A stretch of 64,000 bases of DNA from Sphingomonas sp. Leaf17 (GTDB lineage: Bacteria > Pseudomonadota > Alphaproteobacteria > Sphingomonadales > Sphingomonadaceae), in NCBI RefSeq assembly GCF_001421505.1, contig NZ_LMKL01000009.1:1-64000 (forward strand). Direction: 5' to 3'. A program made the translations under genes and the position numbers. The first letter of the stretch is position 1; each line of letters opens with the position of its first letter. Shown one piece after another: positions 25,148 to 32,907 of this stretch. The notes under the pieces were generated by a model, which was given only the letters and a program-made list of their open reading frames with translations, did not search any database and had not been told where the DNA came from.

Positions 25148-25567
25148 ATGACTGCAGAGACAACCCGCCGAGCCTTGCTCGGCGCAATGGCCACCGCCCC
25201 CGCGGGGTTGGTAGCGACACCGGCATTTGCAGCCGCATCGAGCGGCATCGAAGCTAGCTTCACGGAGTGGAAGGCTGCGCGCAAAGCCTGCGACACCGCT
25301 ACCGAAGGTTGGGAGGACGACCACCCCGGCTGGAAGCGCATGTCAGATGCCGAGGACATAATCCTCGACACCCGGCTGACGGGCGCACGCGTCGCTGAAA
25401 TGCGACTGTGGATCGGCCTCGCGTTCAATGCCGACACGACCCGTCAATGCGAAGCCATCTGGAGCGAGGATTTTGGCTGGATGCTCGCCAACGTCGATCA
25501 GTTCGACTCCTCCGAATATCGAATGATCCTGGCGATCAAAGCACTGCGTGGGGAGAAGGTCGCATGA
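25148..25567 (+). CDS. Tat-signal hypothetical protein A
   Basis: The 139-residue protein starts with a twin-arginine signal (TTRRALLGAMATAPAGLVAT, ending AFAAA). The mature part is helical and Trp-rich (EASFTEWKAARKACDTATEG). It is probably exported folded to the periplasm. Its stop overlaps the next gene as ATGA. No family is recognised. Confidence 0.65.
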   Translation: MTAETTRRALLGAMATAPAGLVATPAFAAASSGIEASFTEWKAARKACDTATEGWEDDHPGWKRMSDAEDIILDTRLTGARVAEMRLWIGLAFNADTTRQCEAIWSEDFGWMLANVDQFDSSEYRMILAIKALRGEKVA

Positions 25568-25959
25568 CGACACAGACCACCCGCCGCGGCCTGATCGGTG
25601 GCGCTGGCTTGGCCGGTGTCGCGCTGTTCGACCCATTTAGCGCGTCCGCTGCCAGCACCGGCCCCGACGCCGGCAGCATGGCATTTCGCGCGGCTCTTGA
25701 CGCCAACGACGCGGCTAAACGTCGCTTCAATAGCCTGCCCGCCGACCTCGAAACGACTGACGAGGAGCAATTTAAGCGCGAAGAAGACAGCATGACTGCG
25801 GCCGTGACTCATGCCGACGCAGCCGTGCCCACGACATGGGGCGAATATACGCGGCTGATCGAGCATATGACGGACGGTGGCCATTTCGGCATCGATGGCG
25901 GCAATGCCAAACGCCTGACGGAATATGCCAAGCGGCTGCTAGCGCAGGGGAGCCGCTGA
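25564..25959 (+). CDS. Tat-signal hypothetical protein B
   Basis: The 131-residue protein also has a twin-arginine signal (TTRRGLIGGAGLAGVALFDP, ending ASA). The mature part is helical and acidic. The signal region is similar to that of the gene before, suggesting duplication, but the mature parts differ. It is coupled by ATGA to the preceding gene. Confidence 0.65.
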   Translation: MTTQTTRRGLIGGAGLAGVALFDPFSASAASTGPDAGSMAFRAALDANDAAKRRFNSLPADLETTDEEQFKREEDSMTAAVTHADAAVPTTWGEYTRLIEHMTDGGHFGIDGGNAKRLTEYAKRLLAQGSR

Positions 25960-25960
25960 G

Positions 25961-26209
25961 ATGGCGGCACAGATCCGCCAGGGGACAGCTTCTTCATCCC
26001 CCACATTCAGCCCCGCCGGTTGGCTCCACTCGCTCGTGCAGATCGGCGGCGGCTATGCTTTGGCCGCAGATCGCAAACTCTGGCTCGTCGTGAAAGACTG
26101 CCCGGGCGACGAACTCACGTCCGTCATGGCGCAGATCGTGGGCCGGCCCGACCGCCAGGAAGCCATCCGTATGATGATCGAACGCCGACAGAACGGCGAG
26201 GTGCATTGA
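25961..26209 (+). CDS. Hypothetical protein
   Basis: The 82-residue protein has a beta-rich middle (GGYALAADRKLWLVVKDCPG) and a helical C terminus. It starts directly after the stop of the Tat protein and overlaps the next gene by 1 bp (TGATG). No domain is recognised. Confidence 0.55.
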   Translation: MAAQIRQGTASSSPTFSPAGWLHSLVQIGGGYALAADRKLWLVVKDCPGDELTSVMAQIVGRPDRQEAIRMMIERRQNGEVH

Positions 26210-26565
26210 TGCCCCGGTTGATCGTCACATCGCCCCAGCGGCCGGCTGCCCCTCGGCCCTGGCATCGTCCCCGCCCTCGCCGCGTTTGGACGCGTCGTGA
26301 CCCATTGGCAGCGGCCGTCATGCTGGCGGCGATCCCGTCATTGTCGCGGGCGGGGTTGGCGCAGCTCACCATGCGCATGATCGATCGCATGGACGAAATC
26401 GACGGCGATCCTGACTTCGAGCTTCACGGCGATGAGCGGGATGGATCAATGGGGGAAGACGATTTTCATATGCAGAACCAGAACTGGATGCTCCACCCCG
26501 GTTGTCCGCTGGCCGACCCCAGCGAGGACAGCCACGATTTCGAACAGGATGATACGTACGAATAG
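26209..26565 (+). CDS. Hypothetical protein with acidic C terminus
   Basis: The 118-residue protein has an Arg/Pro-rich N terminus (RPWHRPRPRRVWTRR), an Ala-rich helix and a very acidic C terminus. It starts in a TGATG overlap and overlaps the next gene by 17 bp. Function unknown. Confidence 0.55.
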   Translation: MPRLIVTSPQRPAAPRPWHRPRPRRVWTRRDPLAAAVMLAAIPSLSRAGLAQLTMRMIDRMDEIDGDPDFELHGDERDGSMGEDDFHMQNQNWMLHPGCPLADPSEDSHDFEQDDTYE

Positions 26566-27145
26566 CACCGCACTCTCGCCGGCGGCATCGCCCCGGCAGC
26601 TACGGCACCAGCCCGTCGCCCGGAGAACCCGGTCGGCGGGTTTGGCGCGTGTTCATCGGTTCCAAGACAGCCACAACCTGTCGGAGCAATACGGACCTGA
26701 CTGGTGGATCCCGCTTTACCGCCGTGCTTTTCCGACGCTGATGTCCGCAGTGGCTGTGTCAGAGGATGGCTGGGCGCAGCGTGGCGGGATCGATCGCCTG
26801 CTGACGCTGGCTTGCGGGCGCACGTTTACGGTCGATGAGAAGATCCGGACGCAGGACTGGCCCGACGTTCTGCTCGAGCGCTGGTCGGACGAGGCGCGGC
26901 GGTCACCGGGTTGGGTCCAGAAGCCGTTGGCCTGTGATTTCATCGCGTATGCCTATGCACCGGCTGCGACCTGCGTCCTGCTGCCCGTGCCGGCGCTACA
27001 GCGTGCCTGGCGTCAGCATGGGCGGCAGTGGATCGGGCTGTATGGGACTAGGCGGGCGGCGAACCAAGGCTATACGTCGGTCAGCGTGCCAGTGCCGCGT
27101 GGGGTCCTGATGCAAGCGATCGTGGAGGCGATGTTCGTGAGTTAA
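26549..27145 (+). CDS. Conserved phage-associated protein, possible nuclease fold
   Basis: The 198-residue protein contains RGGIDRLLTLACGRTFTVDE-K and, after it, DWPDVLLERWSD, GWVQKPLACDFIAYAYAP and QRAWRQHGRQWI. I recall this block as a conserved phage-associated protein. The VDEK followed by a D-x-LLE strand is suggestive of a PD-(D/E)XK nuclease, but that is inference. The start at 26549 was chosen as the first ATG after overlap with the gene before. Its TAA overlaps the convergent stop of the next gene. Confidence 0.6.
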   Translation: MIRTNSTALSPAASPRQLRHQPVARRTRSAGLARVHRFQDSHNLSEQYGPDWWIPLYRRAFPTLMSAVAVSEDGWAQRGGIDRLLTLACGRTFTVDEKIRTQDWPDVLLERWSDEARRSPGWVQKPLACDFIAYAYAPAATCVLLPVPALQRAWRQHGRQWIGLYGTRRAANQGYTSVSVPVPRGVLMQAIVEAMFVS

Positions 27146-28983
27146 TTGGCTTCACCGGCAATGTAGCGTTGGCCCGGATGCTTGACCATCTCCGGATACT
27201 TGTGTCGGAGTTGCCCTTCGCGAACCATACGATACAGATACTTATTTGAGATGTAGTGAGCCGTGCGGCCGAGCAGGTTCGCAATCTCTTCTGCCGAAAG
27301 GGCGCGCCAAGCGCACAGATCGATCAGTAGGCTCTCCATATCTGCCGGTTCGATGCGCTTGCCGGTAGCTTGGAAGCGTGCACGGAGGTGTGTGGGCATC
27401 TCCGCGCGGTTGGCATGACGTCCTTTTGGAGCCAGTCCACTAGGCCTAGCATGCATGTCAGCATCGTGGCTAAGAACGCGTTCCCGCATCACCTGACCCG
27501 GGACATAGTACGTTCGGGAACCACCGCCGCGATCTTCTAATATATCTTGCTCACGGAGCTTGCGGAGGCTCTTACTTGCAGAGAGGGTGTCGGCTTGGGT
27601 TAGGCTGCGGTATGCTGAATTATCGATAGCCCCGACTTCGCGGACGAAAATTATTGCTCGCATCTGGTCTTCGGTAAGTTGGAAAGCCGTGAAGCCGGCC
27701 AACCATTCCCAATCCCGCTCACTCAGGAAATGATGAAAAAGAAATATGCCAGTGAACTCATCGTTATCTCTGTTCGAACTAAAGGTTGGTGCCGATAATC
27801 CGTGGCTCGACATGATGTCTCGCATGACACGTAAGCCACTTCCCTTCGTCTCGGCAAACCGGGTTTCGTGTAGGATCTCTGCAATGTGCGGGTTGCGCAG
27901 CGCGGAGCCTGGCTCCCCAAAGCGTTCCTGAGATTTTAACGAGTAACCGGGGTTTCTTATCTCCACCCTGTTAGAGTAGCGAATAACCTGAACAGGTTGC
28001 GCCGTTTGATAACTTCTATGCATAATCGAGTTTACAACCGCTTCACGTATTACTCGTGCAGGTACGATTGGAACGTCGGTTCTTTGTCCAGAAGCGTCAT
28101 CTACGCGGAAGGTTTTTGGCAGATCATCAAGGATGGCTGCCATGATTCGCGGAAGAAGCGAAAACATCGGCCCCCGCATGTCGAGAGATTCGAACCGATG
28201 GTCGTTACCAGACACCCAGTCCTTGCCTGGTACTCGGATGTAGTCGACGCGGTGCGCGGGGACCACTCGCCTTAAAGCTGATGCTTTGCCAAAAACAAGT
28301 AATCCAGTTGCGGTTACAACATAATCACCGGCGCGCCTGCTTACTGCGCCTAAAGCGTGTAGCACTTCCTCATTCGACCAATTGAGTTCCTCGGCATCCG
28401 GATTTGCTTCTCCACGCGCCCGTCGGTAAGCCTCGACCGCTTCTAAATCGATGTCGTCCCATGTCACTCCCTCGATCACCAGCGAGTCATAGGCCTCCTG
28501 CGCTTTAGACTGAAAGAAACCAGTTAGGTCGTCATCAGTGCAGTGCTGATCTGTCGAACCTATACGGCGCAATGCCCCGCGGGGTAAACCCATACCCTTA
28601 AAGTAAAGGGGTCTTTGGCTTGAGCTTAGCTCCGGAACGTCAACTCGCACAACCACTTTACCGCCTATCAGCTCCCGGCTGACATCAACACGCACAGGCG
28701 AGTTAAACTTCGAAGCGCAGCCGCTAGCAATGTCAGAGCTCACCTTATCGGGATCGTCGACTCCAACAGCCACATATTGGGGAAAGAGGTTGAGCTGCTC
28801 TTTCTCAACGCCGAGTAGGATTGTGCCACCTTCAAGACCTGGTTCGTTGCTCATTGCGCATATCGTCTCGAAGACAGACTTACCTACGTCTCCGGCACTA
28901 GCGCTTTTTGCTTCGAGATGCTCAGTCTCGTCGGCCTCATTCAATTCCTGAATGAGCTCGGCTGTCGTTTTGGCGCTGATCAT
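27142..28983 (-). CDS. AlbA_2 / HATPase ATP-binding regulator
   Basis: The 613-residue protein has an N-terminal AlbA_2 (Schlafen-like) domain at about 15-135 (ETEHLEAKSASAGDVGKSVF, GGTILLGVEK). A GHKL-type ATPase domain follows at about 255-400 (REAVVNSIMHRSYQTAQPVQ, TKGSGLRVM). A winged-HTH region and a C-terminal helical part complete it. Such proteins are common on mobile elements and in defence regions, where they act as regulators or effectors. GGAG stands 4 bases before the ATG at 28983. The gene is visibly richer in A+T than its neighbours, suggesting separate acquisition. A 20-bp palindrome lies just upstream. Confidence 0.8.
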   Translation of the reverse strand: MISAKTTAELIQELNEADETEHLEAKSASAGDVGKSVFETICAMSNEPGLEGGTILLGVEKEQLNLFPQYVAVGVDDPDKVSSDIASGCASKFNSPVRVDVSRELIGGKVVVRVDVPELSSSQRPLYFKGMGLPRGALRRIGSTDQHCTDDDLTGFFQSKAQEAYDSLVIEGVTWDDIDLEAVEAYRRARGEANPDAEELNWSNEEVLHALGAVSRRAGDYVVTATGLLVFGKASALRRVVPAHRVDYIRVPGKDWVSGNDHRFESLDMRGPMFSLLPRIMAAILDDLPKTFRVDDASGQRTDVPIVPARVIREAVVNSIMHRSYQTAQPVQVIRYSNRVEIRNPGYSLKSQERFGEPGSALRNPHIAEILHETRFAETKGSGLRVMRDIMSSHGLSAPTFSSNRDNDEFTGIFLFHHFLSERDWEWLAGFTAFQLTEDQMRAIIFVREVGAIDNSAYRSLTQADTLSASKSLRKLREQDILEDRGGGSRTYYVPGQVMRERVLSHDADMHARPSGLAPKGRHANRAEMPTHLRARFQATGKRIEPADMESLLIDLCAWRALSAEEIANLLGRTAHYISNKYLYRMVREGQLRHKYPEMVKHPGQRYIAGEAN

Positions 28984-29001
28984 GACTCTCCATAACCAAT
29001 A

Positions 29002-29021
29002 AGCTAGCATGCATGCTAGCT
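29002..29021. promoter_or_regulatory. Perfect 20-bp palindrome upstream of AlbA_2 gene
   Basis: AGCTAGCATGCATGCTAGCT is a perfect palindrome 18 bp before the ATG of the AlbA_2/HATPase gene. The gap 28984-29270 holds no gene. The position suits an operator, probably for autoregulation by the gene's own winged-HTH region. CTAGCATGCATG occurs again inside the gene at 27446-27457. Confidence 0.65.
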
Positions 29022-29270
29022 GAAATTGACGACCTGACTTAGCATAGTGGCCATGACCATCGTGATCCACGCACCAGCTTACCGACGCTCACGCCGCATA
29101 TAATATCCTGCGGATCCGTCGAAGCTGGCTGGCTCAATCAAAACCGTATGACATTGGCCCATACGCAATGGGCCGGGGGAATGTTGCCGACCCTACAAGT
29201 GTCGAAACGGTAGCTCGTGGGAAAGATCTCCGGGCGGCAACCGACGATCGTTAGAATGCTGTCGCTTCAG

Positions 29271-29774
29271 CTATGCCTCGTCGTTGGAGATTGGCTTGTT
29301 CGACGCCATGCGCACCGGCTTTCCTATAACAGCGCGGCCGGGTGGCCATCGCCGGGCAATGCAGCGATCCTTTGCCACCCTCGCGACCGTGACCGCGTTC
29401 CCCTGATTACCCCCGAGAACATGATATGCCCGGGCGTCTTCCCCAACGTAAAAGCCGACATGCCCGCCGCCCGGTCGTTTGAAGACGAGGATTGCGCCAG
29501 GTGCCAAGCGTTCGGGGCGGAGCGCCTGCCCCCAGGTCGACCAAGACATTGCCCGCACGGCGATAGCCGCAGGATCAATGCCGTCCTCATCCAAGCAGAG
29601 GGCAACGAACACGCCGCACCAAGGGACGCTGTCGGCGTTGTAGATCATCCCAAGGACCTTTGTGCCAAGACGCTTCGCCCAGCCCAGAATGGTCGAGCTG
29701 TTCGCCGATCCCGCCGCTTCCTTGGTTCCCAGCTTTGCCCGTGCCGCTTTCAGCCACTTCGGCTCGTTCGCCAC
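29271..29774 (-). CDS. Endolysin, CHAP-type amidase (TIGR02594-like)
   Basis: The 167-residue protein fits the TIGR02594 family: EPKWLKAARAKLGTKE, then PWCGVFVAL with the catalytic Cys, and GGGHVGFYVGEDARAYHVLG with the catalytic His. It cleaves peptidoglycan. The start is GTG at 29774. No holin-like gene is obvious next to it. Confidence 0.85.
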   Translation of the reverse strand: MANEPKWLKAARAKLGTKEAAGSANSSTILGWAKRLGTKVLGMIYNADSVPWCGVFVALCLDEDGIDPAAIAVRAMSWSTWGQALRPERLAPGAILVFKRPGGGHVGFYVGEDARAYHVLGGNQGNAVTVARVAKDRCIARRWPPGRAVIGKPVRMASNKPISNDEA

Positions 29775-29861
29775 TATGATCTCGCTTCAGTTCTGCACGG
29801 GTAGAGTGGCAGCCATCGCGCCACATGGACTGTGAGGCGATGGCTAACCGGCCGTTCCACC

Positions 29862-29975
29862 CTACTGATAACCGCCGTTTTCCTCGCGCTCTTTGGCAGC
29901 GTCCTCCTGTACCTTTTCCATTTCCTCTGCCTCTTCGGCGGAGCTTGCGTCGTCGGTTTTTGGATCGTCGATCAT
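29862..29975 (-). CDS. Small acidic protein upstream of endolysin (37 aa)
   Basis: A 37-residue acidic frame (MIDDPKTDDASSAEEAEEME..) starts at the ATG at 29975. A GAGGAG stands 6 bases upstream. It is on the endolysin strand and 87 bp before it. An ATG at 29981 would add two residues. Function unknown. Confidence 0.5.
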   Translation of the reverse strand: MIDDPKTDDASSAEEAEEMEKVQEDAAKEREENGGYQ

Positions 29976-30076
29976 GGTCATCTCCTCGCCTGTCTAACGC
30001 GCGGCGCAGCTTTCGGGGGCAACCGTTCGTTACCACCGCCGTGTCCATGATGCCGGGCGCAATGCGGGAGACGACC

Positions 30077-30295
30077 ATGCGATTCGTTCAGATCGAGACG
30101 CTGCCCTCGGGCAAGGCGCTGGTGGACATCGACAAGCTGACCCATGCGGTGCCCGAAGGTGAGGGATCGCGCCTGTTCCTCGGGGCACAGCACATCGACG
30201 TGCCGCATTCACTGGCTGAACTTGAAAACGTCCTAGCTGGCCGCGAACGCACCGACGATGGCGAGAACAGCAGGGCGGGGTTCGGTGTGCGCTAG
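30077..30295 (+). CDS. Small hypothetical protein
   Basis: The 72-residue protein (MRFVQIETLPSGKALVDIDK) has a beta-strand start and an acidic C terminus. GGGAG precedes the ATG at 30077. A longer upstream frame is not supported. No domain is recognised. Confidence 0.55.
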   Translation: MRFVQIETLPSGKALVDIDKLTHAVPEGEGSRLFLGAQHIDVPHSLAELENVLAGRERTDDGENSRAGFGVR

Positions 30296-30320
30296 ACGCG
30301 GACGGATCAGTGCGCGACGC

Positions 30321-30971
30321 CTAGTCGATTAACCCCGCATACCGCCGCACGCTCTCTGCCGTGATGCGGGTTTCGCCCGCCGGGCGCTCCAGCTTGCCGG
30401 CGTTGATCAGCTTGTAGACCGTGGTGTGGCTGATCGCGAGCGCGGCCTCGGTCTGCTTGACCGTCAGCAACAACGCGCCGGAGTGCAGCGCGCTCAGGTC
30501 TAGTGCTCCGCGCTGTCGAGTTGGCCTAGGGGACGGTACGTCGGCTGGATCCTCGTCGGCAACACGTGTTTGTTCGACGGCGACGCGCTTTGGGGCTGCC
30601 TTTACACGTGACGCTGGTCGCTGCTGATTAGACAGGCGTTCAATATCGTCCGCATGGAAGGCGATACCCGTGACGTGTAAGGCAGGCGTACCACCAACCA
30701 GATCGGACCCGGCTAGGCGAACAGTGCCGCCGCCCCAGACATCCGAGTCCACTCCGCCGCAGATCATGCGCTCCCAAGCCGCAGAAGCAACAGCGCCACC
30801 GCGAACGCAGGTGCGCTCACCCCGCGTGTTGATCGTAACCTGCACCTGAGCGTACGATCTCACCAGCCCCGCGGCTGCGTGATCCCTTATCAGCTTGGCC
30901 GCATCATCGACGCCCGCCGCCTTGATCACCTCGATCGCCTGCTTAGGCGTCAGCGCGTATTGGTCGGTCAC
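30321..30971 (-). CDS. DNA-binding protein with C-terminal excisionase-type HTH
   Basis: The 216-residue protein ends with an excisionase-type HTH (LLTVKQTEAALAISHTTVYK LI.., about 165-215). The N-terminal half is an unrecognised domain. It may bind the right end or regulate nearby genes. The start is GTG at 30971, with GAGGGG 3 bases upstream. Confidence 0.7.
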   Translation of the reverse strand: MTDQYALTPKQAIEVIKAAGVDDAAKLIRDHAAAGLVRSYAQVQVTINTRGERTCVRGGAVASAAWERMICGGVDSDVWGGGTVRLAGSDLVGGTPALHVTGIAFHADDIERLSNQQRPASRVKAAPKRVAVEQTRVADEDPADVPSPRPTRQRGALDLSALHSGALLLTVKQTEAALAISHTTVYKLINAGKLERPAGETRITAESVRRYAGLID

Positions 30972-30983
30972 TGCCCCCTCGAC

Positions 30984-31427
30984 TTATGATTGCTCGATCG
31001 GAATGATCGTATCAGGTCCAGTCGCTACGGCGTTTGTCTCGCCGGAGAGCCCGCGAAACTTCACGATCTCGTCACAACGAACGTCGTTCAGGAGAAACTC
31101 ACGGTTGACCGAGCGTCCTGGCAATATGTTGGTGATGCCCGTCTTGCCCGTGGATAGAACCTGCCCCTCTGCGTTCAGCGCTTCCGTGTCGATCTGAATG
31201 AAAGGGGTGCGCTCACCGGTATCGGCGGTGTTCTTGGCCGTGATGTAGACCTTGCAACCGTAACGGTCGAGCTGGTCTAACTGCGTAACCGCTATCTGAA
31301 TTGATCCAGCAGGCAGGCTGTCGAGCGACGTGGACGATGAGCGCGCACTACCTCCCGACGTGGACGTCGTCGTTGGCTGCGAGCAGGCGGACACAAGTGC
31401 AATCAGGCCAAACAGATAAAGTCGCAT
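30984..31427 (-). CDS. Putative lipoprotein
   Basis: The 147-residue protein has a lipoprotein signal (MRLYLFGLIALVSAC, lipobox LVSAC). A Ser/Thr-rich linker and a beta-rich domain follow (IQIAVTQLDQLDRYGCKVYI). GGGAGG precedes the ATG. It is likely an envelope protein made from the element. It is the last gene before the right end. Confidence 0.75.
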   Translation of the reverse strand: MRLYLFGLIALVSACSQPTTTSTSGGSARSSSTSLDSLPAGSIQIAVTQLDQLDRYGCKVYITAKNTADTGERTPFIQIDTEALNAEGQVLSTGKTGITNILPGRSVNREFLLNDVRCDEIVKFRGLSGETNAVATGPDTIIPIEQS

Positions 31428-31593
31428 TCAATCCTCCCTCAATGCCAGCGCTGTACTCAATGAGCGTCAGGCTGACGGATCATCGATCAACAAACGAACC
31501 GTCTGCACACGCAAGATCCACACGCGCTGCGATCCACACAGCCGGAAATAGCGAGAAGAGGTTGCCAGCTGGTAAGCGCCGGGCGACCGCGCC

Positions 31594-31609
31594 TGTTCAT
31601 CATTGTTCG
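31594..31609. promoter_or_regulatory. Right-end GTTC repeat pair
   Basis: TGTTCATCATTGTTCG matches the left-end TGTTCGTCATCGTTCG at 14 of 16 positions, in the same orientation. It lies about 96 bp inside attR. An AATGGGGAGCGAA 13-mer shared with the left end (789-801) follows at 31627-31639. The stretch 31428-31704 holds no gene. Confidence 0.6.
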
Positions 31610-31704
31610 CGGTGATACGCCGCCATAATGGGGAGCGAAGTGGTGGTGAGCATCACGCTGACCAACCACTTTAGCCATTAATCTCAACCGCTTAGCGCGG
31701 GAGA

Positions 31705-31722
31705 AATGGTGCCCGGAAGAGG
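31705..31722. repeat. attR core
   Basis: AATGGTGCCCGGAAGAGG is identical to attL (641-658). It covers the last 16 bases of the tRNA-Leu gene, including CCA, plus two bases beyond. The tRNA gene stays complete after insertion. Confidence 0.88.
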
Positions 31723-31793
31723 ACTCGAACCTCCACGACCTTGCGATCGCCAGCACCTGAAGCTGGTGCGTCTACCAATTCCGCCATCCGGGC
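31707..31793 (-). tRNA. tRNA-Leu (CAG)
   Basis: The 87-nt gene reads GCCCGGATGG.. with an AATTGGTAGAC D-loop, anticodon stem-loop CCAGC-TTCAGGT-GCTGG with anticodon CAG, a long variable arm as in class II tRNAs, a GGTTCGAGTCC T-loop and an encoded CCA. Its 3' end is the integration site of the element. It is read towards the element. Confidence 0.97.
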
Positions 31794-31809
31794 ACTGGGT
31801 AGGCCGCGC

Positions 31810-31838
31810 CCTCTATGGGGCTTCGGAATCCTTGTCAA
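31810..31838 (-). promoter_or_regulatory. Promoter of tRNA-Leu
   Basis: TTGACA (31838-31833) and TAGAGG (31815-31810) are separated by 17 bp, with the -10 ending 16 nt before the tRNA 5' end. It is a good vegetative-type promoter. Confidence 0.65.
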
Positions 31839-31914
31839 CACACCATCTGCTTGTCGTCTGCGATCGGGTCGGGCAAGGGAGCGCGCAGACGAGACGAAGT
31901 AAGGACGGGTTGGC

Positions 31915-32856
31915 ATGACGGACAGACTGGTGACGCTGATCGGGGGCGGCGGGTTCCTCGGCCGCTATGTCGCGCAAAGCCTGTTGCAGGCGGGCGTCCG
32001 CGTCCGGGTGGCGCAGCGCGATCCGCGCGCGGCGTTCTTCCTGAAACCGCTGGGTGGTCTTGGCCAGACCCAGTTCGTCGCCGCCGACATCAGCCGGCCG
32101 GACACGATCGCGCAGGCCATCGCCGGGGCCGATGCGGTGGTGAACCTGGTCGGCGTGCTGGCCGGCGATTTCCAGCGCTATCATGTCGATGGCGCACAGG
32201 CCGTCGCCAGGGCCTGCGCACAGGCCGGTACGCGCGCGCTGGTGCATGTGTCGGCAATCGGTGCCGATAGCGCCTCAGCGTCCGCCTATGGCCGCTCCAA
32301 GGGCGATGGCGAAGCCGCGGTGCGCGCCGCCTTCCCCGCCGCGACCATCCTGCGCCCCTCGATCGTGTTCGGGCGCGAGGACCAGTTCGTCAATCGCTTC
32401 GCCGGCATGATCCAGTCGTCGCCGGTCGTGCCCGTGCTGCGCGCGCCCGTGAAGTTCCAGCCGGTGTTCGTCGGTGACGTCGCCGCCGCGATCACGCGCG
32501 CGGTGTCGGAGCCGGATGCGTTCGCCGGCCGGACCTATGACGTGGGCGGTCCCGACATCATCACGATGGGTGCGCTGATCCGCTGGATCGCCGCCGCGAT
32601 CGGCCGCAGCCCCACGATCCTCGAACTGCCCGACATGGCCGGCGCGATCATCGCCAAGCTGGGCTTCCTGCCCGGCGCGCCGATCAGCCAGGATCAGTGG
32701 CAGATGCTGCAGACCGACAATGTGGTCGCGCCCGGCGCACAGGGACTGGCCGCATTCGGCATCACCCCGACGCCGATGGCGGCGATCGCGCCCGACTGGC
32801 TGGTCCGCTATCGCAAGGCCGGCCGCTTCGGCCGTCGTGCCGCCAGCATCGCCTGA
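31915..32856 (+). CDS. Complex I NDUFA9-like NAD(P)-binding protein
   Basis: The 313-residue protein is an atypical extended SDR. It has an N-terminal GGGGFLGRYVAQSLLQAG Rossmann motif and HVSAIGADSASASAYGRSKG around the active-site region. It resembles the NDUFA9 subunit family attached to respiratory complex I in alphaproteobacteria. It is the first chromosomal gene after the element. Confidence 0.9.
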   Translation: MTDRLVTLIGGGGFLGRYVAQSLLQAGVRVRVAQRDPRAAFFLKPLGGLGQTQFVAADISRPDTIAQAIAGADAVVNLVGVLAGDFQRYHVDGAQAVARACAQAGTRALVHVSAIGADSASASAYGRSKGDGEAAVRAAFPAATILRPSIVFGREDQFVNRFAGMIQSSPVVPVLRAPVKFQPVFVGDVAAAITRAVSEPDAFAGRTYDVGGPDIITMGALIRWIAAAIGRSPTILELPDMAGAIIAKLGFLPGAPISQDQWQMLQTDNVVAPGAQGLAAFGITPTPMAAIAPDWLVRYRKAGRFGRRAASIA

Positions 32857-32907
32857 TAACCCCGCCCGGCACCGCCGGGATCGTCACGCGCCGGCCGGAG
32901 CCTGTCC

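Larger units (their letters stand above)
641..31704. mobile_element. Integrated phage-like element or satellite in tRNA-Leu
   Basis: The element is bounded by 18-bp direct repeats (641-658 and 31705-31722), the right one being the 3' end of tRNA-Leu(CAG). An integrase gene sits 146 bp inside the left boundary. Contents are an integrase, an excisionase-like protein, a primase, a helicase, three ejection-type proteins, an endolysin, umuDC and many small accessory genes. No terminase large subunit, portal, capsid or tail gene was found. Base composition looks lower in GC than the chromosome to the right, most obviously in the gene at 27142-28983. The unit from one repeat to the next is 31,064 bp. 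Confidence 0.88.

Noticed and set aside
29832..30050. A hydrophobic 72-codon frame that could be a holin
   Set aside because: It is antisense to the 37-codon acidic frame that has a good ribosome site. The hydrophobic pattern is the complement of Glu/Asp-rich codons.
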